Positions 45,649 through 55,056 of a stretch of 64,000 bases of DNA are shown here, in pieces. The translations under genes and the position numbers were made by a program. The stretch is taken from contig BPGV01000001.1 in NCBI GenBank assembly GCA_026003215.1, positions 1,951,729 through 2,015,728 of the forward strand. The letters run 5' to 3'. The DNA is from Bacteroidia bacterium (GTDB lineage Bacteria; Bacteroidota; Bacteroidia; SpSt-205). The notes beneath the pieces were generated by a model. That model made no database searches. It was not told the DNA's origin and worked only from the letters and a program-made list of their open reading frames with translations. How positions within the stretch are numbered: position 1 is the first letter of the stretch; every line of letters begins with the position of its first letter.

Positions 45649-47462
45649 TCGTGGAAAGGAATAACTATGCGCTGCGAAGATACGAGGGTGTGCGGAGGTA
45701 CTGCGGCTTGGAGAGCGGCTACAAGCTGCTTACGCTTTTCCCAGGAGAAGTACTGACCACCTGTATGTTGAGCAATATAGTGGAGGGTTAGCGTATCAAG
45801 TCCAAGGGTAAAAAGTTCTTGGGGGACATCCTCCACCCAAACACTTCCTTGCAGGAGAACTTTATCGCCACTGCGTACCCCATATGGGTATATACCTACG
45901 GAGTCAGGAGTCCAGACCGCTTCGTAGAGGCCCTCTCCTACGGGAAGCAGGGATATTTGCCGCTCGGCTATATAGAAAGCGCTGTTGGGTGGGAGCCAGC
46001 CACGCCAGTGAAGCGCCTCACCCGGACGAACTTGAAGCCGTTCGGGGGCAAAGACAAACCGATTTTGCTGGAAAAATAGGGCTTCTTGCAGGAGCCGCGT
46101 CAGCGCCGAATCCCAGGTCGTTAGCGCAGTAGGACTTTCCCGGATATGCCACCACCCTTCTCCTAAGAGGAAAGTCCGAAGGCGATTTCCTTGGAAGCGG
46201 CGGTAGCCTATGGGACGTCCCCAGCCTACATCTATAGGATAAGCGTTAGAGGCTGAAGGGGAAGTATGGAGATATACTACCCCTCCCCCAGACAAAGTAT
46301 AAGGCGTGAGGGGGCCGAGAGCGGCTATCCCCATTTCTTGAAGGAGGGCAGGAGGCGGTGTGGTGCTGCCCCATATTACCACGAGGGCGGGGGACTCCCG
46401 CAGGAGCTTTTGCGCCAAAGGTAAGTCCTCAGGTCGTGCAGGAAAGTTATACCATACGGACAGCGCAGTGGGTTCTGTTAGGGCCGAGTCCGGAGGATAG
46501 GTAAACCCACTGGGCTTGCGGGGGAGTACGAGGGTGACCTTGCCTATTTTTTCTAAGGTGCGGCGGAAAAAAGCAATATCTGGCGTAATCTCGCCCGCCC
46601 ACAGGATGAAAGTCGGCTGAGCGGGTTGGACCATTAAGATGCGCTGCTGGTAGTTGTTTGCGGGGTTAGGATCCTGCGGTATCTCTAAGGTGAAGCGGAG
46701 TTTATGTGTGCCTTTCGGAAGGGCGGGCAGGCTAACCTGCAGGGTGGCCTGCCCGGGATTTACAGGGAAAGTATGGATACCCGTAGGGGCCTCTATGGGG
46801 AGGGTGCCTGCGGTCTTTGGTGCACGCAAGTGGAGAGAGAGTTCTATTTTTTGCCCTTCGGTGACCCAGGGGGGGAGGGCGACGGCCTCAATAGCAGCAT
46901 CGGCGACCGATTGAGAGGGCCCCACTCCTATCGTCCATACTGGGACCTGGGCGGGAAGCGGAACTATATGCTCGCCGCTTTCTTGGCCGTCGGAGAGGAG
47001 GATCAGGGCCGATGCTTGCGGCACCGTTTGCAAGGCTTCTTCTATGCTGGCAGAAAGCCAACTATAAGTACCCTGTCCATCAAGCTGGGAAAAGGGCTTG
47101 AGGCCTTTATCCACGGCGTAAGTCTGTACAGTAAAGCCGGCTTTTTCCAACGCACTGGTCAGCTCCTGGATACCCTGCGTGTAGGCTTCTACGGAAATAG
47201 CCTTTCCCCAAAATACACTCTGGCTATTGTCGGCGAGAATGGCGATGAGTGGGGGCTTTTCTTCTTCCCGAATATGCGTATATAGCGGTTCGGCTAAAAG
47301 GAAGAGTAAGGCTGCCACTGCCAGGGCCCGTAAGGTGCCCAAAACATACCGCCATGCGGTGGGTAAGCGCACTGGCAAACGGCCATAACTCCATAAGGCT
47401 ATGCCGATACCTACCAGTAAGGAGATACCTCCCCATAGCCACAAGGTCCACGGGCTACTCAT
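45570..47462 (-). CDS. Membrane protein with VWA-like domain
   Basis: 630 residues. Membrane segments near 8-28, 40-60 and at the C-terminus (WLMVVLALFSVEWLL). A VWA-like region begins near 72 (LIAILADNSQSVFW) and contains ALILLSDGQESGEH. Ig-like modules fill the middle. This is the Bacteroidota family of large VWA membrane proteins of unknown role, resembling BatA/B only in the VWA part. The stop of the GT2 gene overlaps its start codon by 4 nt. Confidence 0.82.
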   Translation of the reverse strand: MSSPWTLWLWGGISLLVGIGIALWSYGRLPVRLPTAWRYVLGTLRALAVAALLFLLAEPLYTHIREEEKPPLIAILADNSQSVFWGKAISVEAYTQGIQELTSALEKAGFTVQTYAVDKGLKPFSQLDGQGTYSWLSASIEEALQTVPQASALILLSDGQESGEHIVPLPAQVPVWTIGVGPSQSVADAAIEAVALPPWVTEGQKIELSLHLRAPKTAGTLPIEAPTGIHTFPVNPGQATLQVSLPALPKGTHKLRFTLEIPQDPNPANNYQQRILMVQPAQPTFILWAGEITPDIAFFRRTLEKIGKVTLVLPRKPSGFTYPPDSALTEPTALSVWYNFPARPEDLPLAQKLLRESPALVVIWGSTTPPPALLQEMGIAALGPLTPYTLSGGGVVYLHTSPSASNAYPIDVGWGRPIGYRRFQGNRLRTFLLGEGWWHIRESPTALTTWDSALTRLLQEALFFQQNRFVFAPERLQVRPGEALHWRGWLPPNSAFYIAERQISLLPVGEGLYEAVWTPDSVGIYPYGVRSGDKVLLQGSVWVEDVPQELFTLGLDTLTLHYIAQHTGGQYFSWEKRKQLVAALQAAVPPHTLVSSQRIVIPFHEWSVWLMVVLALFSVEWLLRRYVGLY

Positions 47463-48415
47463 GAGAGTTCTGTACGAAGGATATAGTGGTGTTTTTGGGG
47501 CGATTGCCGCAGGAGCAGTTCGCCTAAGAAGCCGGCCAAAAAGAGCTGTACGCCTATTATGGCTACCATGAGGCCTATGTAAAAGAGGGGCTGCTCCACC
47601 ACCTCGCGGCGTACCTGCCCATAGTGGTGTAGCTGGTATAACTTATCGCTGATAAGCCACGTGACGATAAGGATGCCCACCAGAATGGCAAGGACGCCCA
47701 ACCCACCAAAAAAATGCATGGGCCTTCGGCCAAACCGCACCAAGAAACTTACGGTAACGAGGTCTAAAAACCCGTACAGGAACCTTTCCCAGCCAAACTT
47801 AGTGTGGCCGTACTTGCGGGGGTAATGGGTGACCACTTTTTCGGTGATGCGGCGGAAACCTGCAGCTTGGACGAGGTAGGGAATATACCGGTGCATTTCG
47901 CCATAAAGGTCTATGGCTTTGGCGACTTCGGCGCGATAGGCTTTGATACCGCTATTGAAATCGTGTAGCGGTATGCCCGTGAAGAGCCGTACGACCGTAT
48001 TGAAAATGCGGCTGGGCAAGGTCTTGGAGAGCGGGTCTTTGCGGTGTTTTTTCCAGCCGCTGACTAAGTCGTAGCCTTTCTCGGCGATGAGGGCATAAAG
48101 CGCAGGGATTTCATCGGGGGAATCTTGCAGGTCTGCATCCAAGGTGATGATGACTTCGCCTTGGGCTTTTTGGAAGCCTACATGGAGGGCGGCAGACTTG
48201 CCGTAGTTTCGGGCAAAGCGAATAGCTTTAAGGTAAGGGGCATGTTGGGCATGGAGAGCCTCTAAGGTAGCCCAAGTGGAATCGGTACTGCCGTCATCTA
48301 TCACGATGATTTCATAGGACGGGAAGCGCGGATCACATACCCGACGAATCCACGCGAGGAGTTCTGGCAGGGATTCGGCTTCGTTGTAGGCGGGGATGAC
48401 GAGGGAAAGCTGCAC
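47459..48415 (-). CDS. Family 2 glycosyltransferase with two C-terminal membrane helices
   Basis: 318 residues from GTG 48415, overlapping the stop of the previous gene (TAGTG). GT-A motifs LVIPAYNEAESLPELL, VIDDGSTDST and DADLQDSPDEI. Two membrane helices near 232-255 and 268-292. Resembles undecaprenyl- or dolichyl-phosphate sugar transferases of the DPM1/ArnC/GtrB type. Likely makes a lipid-linked sugar for surface glycans. Part of the run FG-GAP protein, GT2, VWA, GldB. Confidence 0.9.
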   Translation of the reverse strand: MQLSLVIPAYNEAESLPELLAWIRRVCDPRFPSYEIIVIDDGSTDSTWATLEALHAQHAPYLKAIRFARNYGKSAALHVGFQKAQGEVIITLDADLQDSPDEIPALYALIAEKGYDLVSGWKKHRKDPLSKTLPSRIFNTVVRLFTGIPLHDFNSGIKAYRAEVAKAIDLYGEMHRYIPYLVQAAGFRRITEKVVTHYPRKYGHTKFGWERFLYGFLDLVTVSFLVRFGRRPMHFFGGLGVLAILVGILIVTWLISDKLYQLHHYGQVRREVVEQPLFYIGLMVAIIGVQLFLAGFLGELLLRQSPQKHHYILRTELS

Positions 48416-50739
48416 TATATGCCGAGGATTTTGAGTTCGGTGCGGCGATTTTTTTGCTTATTTTCGGGGGTGTCGTTCGGGGCGACGGGGCGGCTTTCGC
48501 CGTACCCGCGAGCTGTGAGGCGGCTGGCGTCTATCCCGCGAGAGATAAGATAATCCACCACCGACTGTGCTCGCGCTTGCGAAAGACGCAGGTTATACGC
48601 GTCCGAACCGTCACTGTCGGTATGTCCAGAGATTTCCACGCGTAAAGTGGGATTTTCTTGCAGAAACTTGACCACGCGCTCCAGTTCTTCTATGGATTCG
48701 GGGCGGAGGGTAGCTTTGTCATAGTCAAAGTAGATATTGCGGAGGACGATAGCTTTTTCGGTTTCCACGGGGCTCAGGAGGAAGTTTCGTTTGAGGCCGC
48801 CTTCGGGGATGTCTACGGAGTCGCGGTAGGGGAAAAACCCTTTGTGGATGATTTCTACTTGGTAGAAGCCTGCGGGGAGACAGCCCTTGAAGGCACCGTT
48901 ATTTTGGCTGGTGACTCGTCGGCGCACTCCCTGGCGGTCAATCAGATAAATAGTTACCTCTCGTATGGGCGCTTGGGTATTTTGGTTGAGTACCAAGCCT
49001 TCTATGCAGGTGCGGGAGGGGGCTGCGGCGGATAGCGCCAGGTCTATGCGCTGGCCCTGGGGATAGTGCTCACGCCCTAAGGAGAAGACTTGCCATGAAG
49101 GGTCATACCCTGAGGCTTCGGCTTGGATGCGGTGATTTAGGCCTAAGGGGATTTGGGCTTCATAATACCCTCGGGCATCGGTATAAACCTCGCCGAGATT
49201 TTCTCCGGCTTGGGAGGAGAGGCGTACCAGGGCGCGGGAAATGGGCGTCTTTTTAGCGGCATCCGTGACATAACCCCATACTTTGAGCCGTTGGATACGC
49301 CGTAGCACGATATCCCGATGAATACCTTCTTTCAAAATGGAGTCGGGGATTTGTTTGAGGGGCGGAATGACGATGCGTATTTCTTCGGAGGGGTAGTCGG
49401 GGGCGGTGCCCTTGAGGAGGAGGATGTGGCGGCCACCGGTGACTTCAAAGCGAAAAGGCTTACCCGGCGTGTAACGCTGTACTTGAAAAGCTTCTTCTCG
49501 GCCGCCTACACGTTCCAGGGCCGTGGTGTCTATAAGCGAGACATTGCCGGGGATCTCTTGGCTTGTCTCTCCATCTATGAGTCGCCCTTGGATAGCTATT
49601 AGTATGGGCTTAGGCGGGGTGACGGGGACATTCCGATGGACATTGATAGCGTGGTCATGCACTGAGGTGGTAATAAAATCCACGTTATCGTCGCCATTTA
49701 CATCGGCTAGGGTGAGCGAAATAGGCCATTGGCCGGTGCCGATGCGGTGGCGGTCAGACAGGTGACCTTTGCCGTCATTCAGATGCACATTGATTACATG
49801 GTCTCGGGCTGAGACGGTAACCACATCTAAGTCGCCATCTTTATCAAAGTCCCCTAAGTAGAGTGCGAAGTTGTAGTTGCCGGAGGGTTGGACGCGGGCT
49901 TCTTCCCACCGCCCGAACCCCGCATTCAGGAAAGTAGCGATGGAGCTACCCGTGTAAGTACCGATGACAATATCAGGGCGCTTGTCTCCGTTGAGGTCGC
50001 CCACGTCTAAGCCCCAGATGGAGGGCGGAGCGCTCAGTCGTTGTCCTTCGCCGGTGTAGCCGTTTTTGCCATAGAAAATTAGCAAGAAGGGCTCTTCTCC
50101 CCCTACGATGATATCGGCTTTACCGTCTCTATCTACATCAGTGGCGGTGGCGGTGCGGGGACGATTAGGGGCTTTCAGGATTTTATAGGGTTGGAGGGTG
50201 CCTCCGGCGGTAGTACGCAGGAGGTGCACGGTTTGGTCATCGTAACACACCACGCCTACATCTGGGCGGCTGTCCCCATCCCAGTCCGCCGTACATAAGT
50301 GGTGAGGCCCTTTCCCTACGGGCAAGGTGCCGGTGAGGTCCAGTTGGCCTCGGCCTTTATTCAGATGCCAAGCGACTTTGCCTTCAGCGTAGGAAGTGAC
50401 CACGATGTCCATTTGCTGGTCGCCATTTAGGTCTATGGCGAGGGGTTTCCAGGTTTCTTTGAGGCTGGAGAAAGCCCAGTTTCGGGGAAACTCCGCATTC
50501 CGGTTATTGAGATAAAGGGCAATCTTTCCTTCGGAGCGGCAGGCTACTACGATATCCTCCCACTGGTCGCCGTTGAAATCCGCTACCGCCGTACCCCACG
50601 GATTTGTACAAGTCGCTATGGGGTAGTTGGGTAAAAACACTTGTCCAGAGATGAAAATGGTACTATCCTTACCCGAACGATTGAGAAGCTGTGCTTGCAG
50701 GAGCCCCCACACCCCCATCCCCAGGAGAATCCGAAACAT
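48415..50739 (-). CDS. FG-GAP propeller, regulatory-like and OmpA-domain protein
   Basis: 774 residues from ATG 50739. Signal peptide MFRILLGMGVWGLLQAQ. FG-GAP/VCBS propeller to about 365 (repeats like ADFNGDQWEDIVVACRSEG and GDFDKDGDLDVV). Two or three CarboxypepD_reg-like modules (about 380-655). C-terminal OmpA domain (NIYFDYDKATLRPESIEEL, ISGHTDSDGSDAYNLRLSQ) binds peptidoglycan. Layout resembles PorE of the type IX system but without its TPR part and with a different propeller. First gene of a four-gene run ending with gldB. Confidence 0.9.
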   Translation of the reverse strand: MFRILLGMGVWGLLQAQLLNRSGKDSTIFISGQVFLPNYPIATCTNPWGTAVADFNGDQWEDIVVACRSEGKIALYLNNRNAEFPRNWAFSSLKETWKPLAIDLNGDQQMDIVVTSYAEGKVAWHLNKGRGQLDLTGTLPVGKGPHHLCTADWDGDSRPDVGVVCYDDQTVHLLRTTAGGTLQPYKILKAPNRPRTATATDVDRDGKADIIVGGEEPFLLIFYGKNGYTGEGQRLSAPPSIWGLDVGDLNGDKRPDIVIGTYTGSSIATFLNAGFGRWEEARVQPSGNYNFALYLGDFDKDGDLDVVTVSARDHVINVHLNDGKGHLSDRHRIGTGQWPISLTLADVNGDDNVDFITTSVHDHAINVHRNVPVTPPKPILIAIQGRLIDGETSQEIPGNVSLIDTTALERVGGREEAFQVQRYTPGKPFRFEVTGGRHILLLKGTAPDYPSEEIRIVIPPLKQIPDSILKEGIHRDIVLRRIQRLKVWGYVTDAAKKTPISRALVRLSSQAGENLGEVYTDARGYYEAQIPLGLNHRIQAEASGYDPSWQVFSLGREHYPQGQRIDLALSAAAPSRTCIEGLVLNQNTQAPIREVTIYLIDRQGVRRRVTSQNNGAFKGCLPAGFYQVEIIHKGFFPYRDSVDIPEGGLKRNFLLSPVETEKAIVLRNIYFDYDKATLRPESIEELERVVKFLQENPTLRVEISGHTDSDGSDAYNLRLSQARAQSVVDYLISRGIDASRLTARGYGESRPVAPNDTPENKQKNRRTELKILGI

Positions 50740-50743
50740 GGCC

Positions 50744-50751
50744 CAAAAATA
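50744..50751 (-). promoter_or_regulatory. -7 element TATTTTTG for the FG-GAP-OmpA operon
   Basis: Exact TAnnTTTG ending 4 nt before ATG 50739. Confidence 0.65.
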
Positions 50752-50789
50752 CAGCATTAGGGGCTTGTATCATTCCCAAAAAACTTTTG

Positions 50790-50797
50790 TACCTTTG
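50790..50797 (+). promoter_or_regulatory. -7 element TACCTTTG for the DUF3276 gene
   Basis: Exact TAnnTTTG, 25 nt before ATG 50823; a short leader is expected. Confidence 0.6.
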
Positions 50798-50822
50798 CAG
50801 GGGTAACATACGGGTGGGTTTT

Positions 50823-51110
50823 ATGGAAGCGAGAGAAGTGTATTCAGTCAAAGTTCGCGCGGGGAAGAGAACGTACATCTTTGATGTGCGGTCCACGCGA
50901 AATCGGGATTATTACATCACTATCACGGAGACCAAGCGGGATTTTACGGGAGAGGTAAGCCAGAAGCAGAAGATTTTCCTGTACAAGGAAGACTTTGTGA
51001 AGTTCCAGCGGGCGCTGGATCAGGTAATCTCCCATGTCAGGAAAGATCTCTTGCCTGAGTATGATTATGAGCGGCCGGTGAAGGAGGCCGACGAGGGAAG
51101 CGAAGAGTGA
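50823..51110 (+). CDS. DUF3276 (PUR-alpha-like) nucleic-acid-binding protein
   Basis: 95 residues. VYSVKVRAGKRTYIFDVR, YYITITETKR, and KIFLYKEDFVKFQRALDQV form the strand-and-helix PUR repeat, with an acidic tail. The family is nearly universal in Bacteroidota and resembles eukaryotic Pur-alpha; single-stranded DNA or RNA binding is expected. Has a 25-nt leader, unlike most genes here. The 3' end overlaps the LytS kinase by 74 bp. Confidence 0.9.
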   Translation: MEAREVYSVKVRAGKRTYIFDVRSTRNRDYYITITETKRDFTGEVSQKQKIFLYKEDFVKFQRALDQVISHVRKDLLPEYDYERPVKEADEGSEE

Positions 51111-53046
51111 CCCGGGTGCCGGGGGTCAAACGCTCGGCTACCAAGGTGGCTTCTCCGCCAAAGAGTTGCTCTAACCGAAAAATAAGGTTAGAGAGTCCGA
51201 CACTGGAATGGAGTCGGCTAAGCTCTATGCCGGGGCCGTTGTCTTCTACTCGGATGTAAAGGGCCTCGGGGGTTTCTTCCACCGCTATCTGGAGGGTTAC
51301 GGGCCGATTTAGTCGGCTGACGGCGTGCTTTATGGCATTCTCCACCAGGAGTTGTACCGAAAAGGGCGGCACTTCTACGGAAGGAAGCGGGTCAGGCAGT
51401 TTCCAGTGAAGGTGGAGCCGAGCCCCAAAGCGTTCTTGTTCAATGCGTAGGTAATCTTGGGCCAAGGCGATTTCTTCTTCGAGGGGGACAGTCATGCGGC
51501 GGGCATGTTCTAAGCTTCGGCGCAACAGGGCAGAGAGCCGGGCCATAAGCGACTCGGCCAGGGTGGGGTCCTCTGGGATGAGGGCCTGGAGCGTATTCAA
51601 GGCGTTGAAGAGGAAGTGCGGACTTAGCTGACCGCGTAAGGCCGCTAAGCGGGCTTCATGAGCGGCTTCAAAGAGCTTGAGGTGTCGAAGCGCGATGCTG
51701 ACCCCAGCCGCAAAAGGAAAAAGCCTACGCAAATCCTCGGGCGTGAGCCGCTTAGCGCCCTCTTTGAGGAGGAGCCAGCCGTAGGCCGGTAGCGGTAAAG
51801 CGGCATCCGGCCTCCACGGTAAATCCGCCAAACGGTGGGAGAGCGGGAAGGGTTCGCCGCTCCGCCGTAACCATGGCAAAGCTTCCTTAGGCGTATCTTC
51901 GGCTTCTACGAGGGCTACTTCCGTTACTTGGGCGTATCCCCGTAGGGTATGCTGTATAAATGCCATGAGCTGGTCTCTATCTACAATTTCCCATAGCTGA
52001 GGTAGGCTTTCTTGTAAGAGACGAAAGCGCTTTTGCCTCTTTTGGAAAAACTGGATGACTTGGGATAGCCCTCCTCTTAAGAGGACTAAGCTACCTAAGC
52101 TTCCCCCTACGGCATAGACAGGGCTCAGGGGGGCAAGTTCCATGCCCACCAGGAGCGCAGCTGTTACCGCCAAGGTGGCCACCAGGAGGTTCCAGCGAGG
52201 GAGCAGGCGGAGGCTTCGGTATAGGGTAGGGGCTTGCCGGGCTATCCAAAATGCCCCTAAGAGCGGCAGGAATAGGGGATGGGGTTTGAGCCAGAAAGCC
52301 CCCCATGCCAGTAAATACCCTACGGCTGCGTAACGGGATAGCCCCCATAGGGGTAGCGCTAAGGCCAAGTTACCTATGACAGAAGGAGGGAATAAGAGGG
52401 GCGAGAGCGCCGCCGCCCCAGCGAGGGGAAGGAGGACTAAGCTGCGCTTCAGGCCGACCACCCAGCAGGTCCATAAGGCACTCAGGCTATACACACCGAC
52501 TAAGTACCATGGGCGCCAAGCCAAGCTGGGATTTTCCCAAAAAAGCCAGCTGCTTATAAAAAGTACAAGTACCAGAAAAAGCGGCATACTTTCCCGCCAG
52601 AAGGTAGGCCTACTCCCCTGCCATCCCTCCCCCAGAAGCAAAATCCCCCAGCCTATCAGCGCTGCCAGTAGGATATGAAGGGCTTGTAGCAGGTTTTTTT
52701 GCAGGAGAGAGGTAGGCCACCCCACAGCTAAGGGCGGAAAACTCTCTACAAAAAGCAGGTGTTTTTCCCCATTTCGTTCTATCTCGTACAGGTAGAGGCG
52801 ATGCAGGTCTCTGTCGGGGGGAATGTGAGCTGCACCGCACACCGGCTTATAATCTATACGTAAGAGGCGATCGCCTATTTGGAGGGGATTAGGTGCAAAG
52901 TCAGGGCGGATAGCGGAGACCTCCCAGCTGCAGGTGTCTGAGCGAATCCATATAGCCCCATCCCAGGGGGGCAACTGCCCCTGGTGAAAGGCTCGCACAG
53001 CGATGAGGAGGCCTATAAGTCCGACTATTCCCCAACGGGCCTTCAC
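51037..53046 (-). CDS. LytS/YehU-type membrane histidine kinase with PDZ-like sensor
   Basis: 669 residues from GTG 53046. After an N-terminal membrane segment comes a PDZ-like loop region (about 50-110: LQIGDRLLRIDYKPV). Seven to eight membrane segments follow (about 115-340), then a GAF-like region. The His_kinase box LRGQLSPHFLFNALNTLQAL and HATPase_c (LLVENAIKHAV, VEDNGPGI) end the protein. Such kinases usually pair with a LytTR regulator, not present nearby. GTGA overlap with pyk. Confidence 0.87.
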   Translation of the reverse strand: MKARWGIVGLIGLLIAVRAFHQGQLPPWDGAIWIRSDTCSWEVSAIRPDFAPNPLQIGDRLLRIDYKPVCGAAHIPPDRDLHRLYLYEIERNGEKHLLFVESFPPLAVGWPTSLLQKNLLQALHILLAALIGWGILLLGEGWQGSRPTFWRESMPLFLVLVLFISSWLFWENPSLAWRPWYLVGVYSLSALWTCWVVGLKRSLVLLPLAGAAALSPLLFPPSVIGNLALALPLWGLSRYAAVGYLLAWGAFWLKPHPLFLPLLGAFWIARQAPTLYRSLRLLPRWNLLVATLAVTAALLVGMELAPLSPVYAVGGSLGSLVLLRGGLSQVIQFFQKRQKRFRLLQESLPQLWEIVDRDQLMAFIQHTLRGYAQVTEVALVEAEDTPKEALPWLRRSGEPFPLSHRLADLPWRPDAALPLPAYGWLLLKEGAKRLTPEDLRRLFPFAAGVSIALRHLKLFEAAHEARLAALRGQLSPHFLFNALNTLQALIPEDPTLAESLMARLSALLRRSLEHARRMTVPLEEEIALAQDYLRIEQERFGARLHLHWKLPDPLPSVEVPPFSVQLLVENAIKHAVSRLNRPVTLQIAVEETPEALYIRVEDNGPGIELSRLHSSVGLSNLIFRLEQLFGGEATLVAERLTPGTRVTLRFPRRPPSPAAHNHTQARDLS

Positions 53047-54473
53047 GGGACTTGAGTAATATACAACGTGTTGGTGCGCAGCCGAGCTCGTAAAGGCATA
53101 GACACGGTGAAAATCAAGGTCTCTCCGGAGACAACATGCTCCATATCGCGCAGGATATGGGTGACATCGGTTATAGTGTCATAGGTGCCTTCGTAATGAC
53201 GATAGTAGTAGGCGCGCACCCCCCACAGAAGGTTAAGAGCGGCTAAAATGCGGGGATTGGGGGTAAAGATGAAAATATCGGTTTTAGGGCGCCAGCGGGC
53301 CAGTTGGAAGGCGGTGTAGCCGGAGTAGGTAAGGCCTACCAGGGCTCTGGCCTTTACTTCTGAAGCTAAGGTGCAAGCGGTCCAGCATACCGCATCCGAA
53401 TAGTAAGTAGGGGAAGTGGGGGTAGGCTCGCCCGCCAGCTGATAAATCTCGGGTTGTTTTTCCGCTTGTCGTAGGATAGCCTGCATCTGGCGCACAGCCT
53501 CCACCGGAAAGGCCCCTACTGAAGTTTCCCCACTGAGCATTACGGCATCGGCTCCGTCCAATACCGCATTTGCTACATCGGTCACCTCAGCCCGCGTGGG
53601 CGTGGGGTTTTGAATCATACTTTCCAGCATTTGGGTGGCCACCACTACTGGCTTACCGAGGCGATTGCAAGTGCGAATAATCTTCTTTTGCCAAAAAGGC
53701 ACTTCTTCTACGGGTATCTCTACGCCTAAATCGCCTCGGGCTACCATGACCGCATCGCTGAGTTCTACGATAGCTTCCAGGTTTTCTAAGGCTTCGGGAC
53801 GCTCTATCTTGGCCATCACTCGGATAGGACTGCCCATCCGCCGGAGGAAGCTCTTTACCTCCGCAATATCTGAGGGATACCGCACAAAGGAGATAGCTAC
53901 CCAGTCCACTTGCTCGTGTGTGGCTTCTAACAAGTCTTGCCAATCTTTATCGGAGAGGGTAGGTAGGGAGATGGGCCGTCCGGGCAGGTTTATCCCCTTA
54001 CGACTCCCAATCCGGTCTCCGGCCAAAACCCGCAGGGTGACCTTGTGCTTTTTATCTGTGGAAAGTACTTCCAACTGGACTCGGCCGTCTTCTATGAGGA
54101 CAATGTCGCCGGGGCTTACATCTTGGGGGAAGGTTTCGTATTCCACGGGTATAGCGTGGGGTTCGTCGGGGGTAGGCAAGGTAGTGAGGGTGACCTCGTC
54201 GCCAGGGCGGATGGGCACGGCTTCCGGCAAGCGCCCTACTCGCATCTTAGGGCCTTGTAGGTCAGCTAAAAGCGCTACCCGCGTACCTAAGGCCAGATTT
54301 ATCCGTCGCACTTCTTTAATAAAATGTTTGTGCTGCTCCCACGTGCCATGGCTGAGGTTGAGCCGGATCACATCTACACCCGCTAAAATGAGCCTTTGGA
54401 GGACGATAGGATCTTGGCAAGCAGGGCCGGCCGTGGCGATAATCTTGACCCGATTATAAGTAGGCTCTTGCAC
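53043..54473 (-). CDS. pyk: Pyruvate kinase
   Basis: 476 residues, full length, from GTG 54473. IATAGPACQDP (TKIIATLGP-like), VIRLNLSHG, LLADLQGPKMRVG, VMAKIERPEALENLE, VARGDLGVEIP and NAVLDGADAVMLSGETSVGAFP are the diagnostic motifs. Catalyses the last glycolytic step, PEP plus ADP to pyruvate plus ATP. TACCTTCG in the 19-bp gap after engB suggests its own promoter. Confidence 0.96.
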   Translation of the reverse strand: MQEPTYNRVKIIATAGPACQDPIVLQRLILAGVDVIRLNLSHGTWEQHKHFIKEVRRINLALGTRVALLADLQGPKMRVGRLPEAVPIRPGDEVTLTTLPTPDEPHAIPVEYETFPQDVSPGDIVLIEDGRVQLEVLSTDKKHKVTLRVLAGDRIGSRKGINLPGRPISLPTLSDKDWQDLLEATHEQVDWVAISFVRYPSDIAEVKSFLRRMGSPIRVMAKIERPEALENLEAIVELSDAVMVARGDLGVEIPVEEVPFWQKKIIRTCNRLGKPVVVATQMLESMIQNPTPTRAEVTDVANAVLDGADAVMLSGETSVGAFPVEAVRQMQAILRQAEKQPEIYQLAGEPTPTSPTYYSDAVCWTACTLASEVKARALVGLTYSGYTAFQLARWRPKTDIFIFTPNPRILAALNLLWGVRAYYYRHYEGTYDTITDVTHILRDMEHVVSGETLIFTVSMPLRARLRTNTLYITQVP

Positions 54474-54477
54474 CAGA

Positions 54478-54485
54478 CGAAGGTA
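54478..54485 (-). promoter_or_regulatory. -7 element TACCTTCG for pyk
   Basis: One mismatch from TAnnTTTG, ending 4 nt before GTG 54473. Confidence 0.5.
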
Positions 54486-54492
54486 AGAGTAT

Positions 54493-55053
54493 TCAAAGGG
54501 AGGAATAGTCCCGTAACCAGTTCGTTATCCATGCTTTCAGGAGGGGTATCCCCTCGCCTGTGCGTGCGGAAAGAAAAGTAAAAAACTGCGCCTTAGGATA
54601 AGCCTCTGAGAGGATTTTTTGCTGATGGTAACGCATTTTTTGGGTGAGGGTGTCGGCTTTGGTGGCAAGGATGCCGTAAGAAAGGCCTTCTTTGGTGAGC
54701 ACTTCTATCCAAGTCTTATCTATGGGCTGAGGCGGTAAGCGGCTATCTATGAGCACCCATACAAAAGGCTGTACCTTCCGCAAAAAGTGTTGGGTAGTTT
54801 TTGCCCAGGCTTGTCGCTGCGTGCGTCCTACCGCAGCGTACCCATACCCTGGCAGGTCAGCCCATAAGTAGAAGGGTTCCTTGTCAGAAAGGTATAAGCG
54901 GATGGTGCGCGTATGCCCCGGCTGACGACTGACGCCGGCGACCTTTTTTCCCAGGAGAGCATTCAGCAAAGAAGACTTCCCCACGTTGGAACGGCCCGAA
55001 AGGGCAAATACAGGTAGGGGGGGAAACGACTCGGCCTCAAATACCCGTACCAT
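54493..55053 (-). CDS. engB: Ribosome-biogenesis GTPase EngB (YsxC)
   Basis: 186 residues. GTPase motifs ALSGRSNVGKSSLLNALLG (G1), TRTIRL (G2), DLPGYGYA (G3) and ATKAD (G4), family EngB by length and the NVGKSS/PGYGYA forms. Acts in 50S assembly. Lies 3 nt after the DUF1684 gene, so cotranscribed. Confidence 0.94.
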   Translation of the reverse strand: MVRVFEAESFPPLPVFALSGRSNVGKSSLLNALLGKKVAGVSRQPGHTRTIRLYLSDKEPFYLWADLPGYGYAAVGRTQRQAWAKTTQHFLRKVQPFVWVLIDSRLPPQPIDKTWIEVLTKEGLSYGILATKADTLTQKMRYHQQKILSEAYPKAQFFTFLSARTGEGIPLLKAWITNWLRDYSSL

Positions 55054-55056
55054 AGC

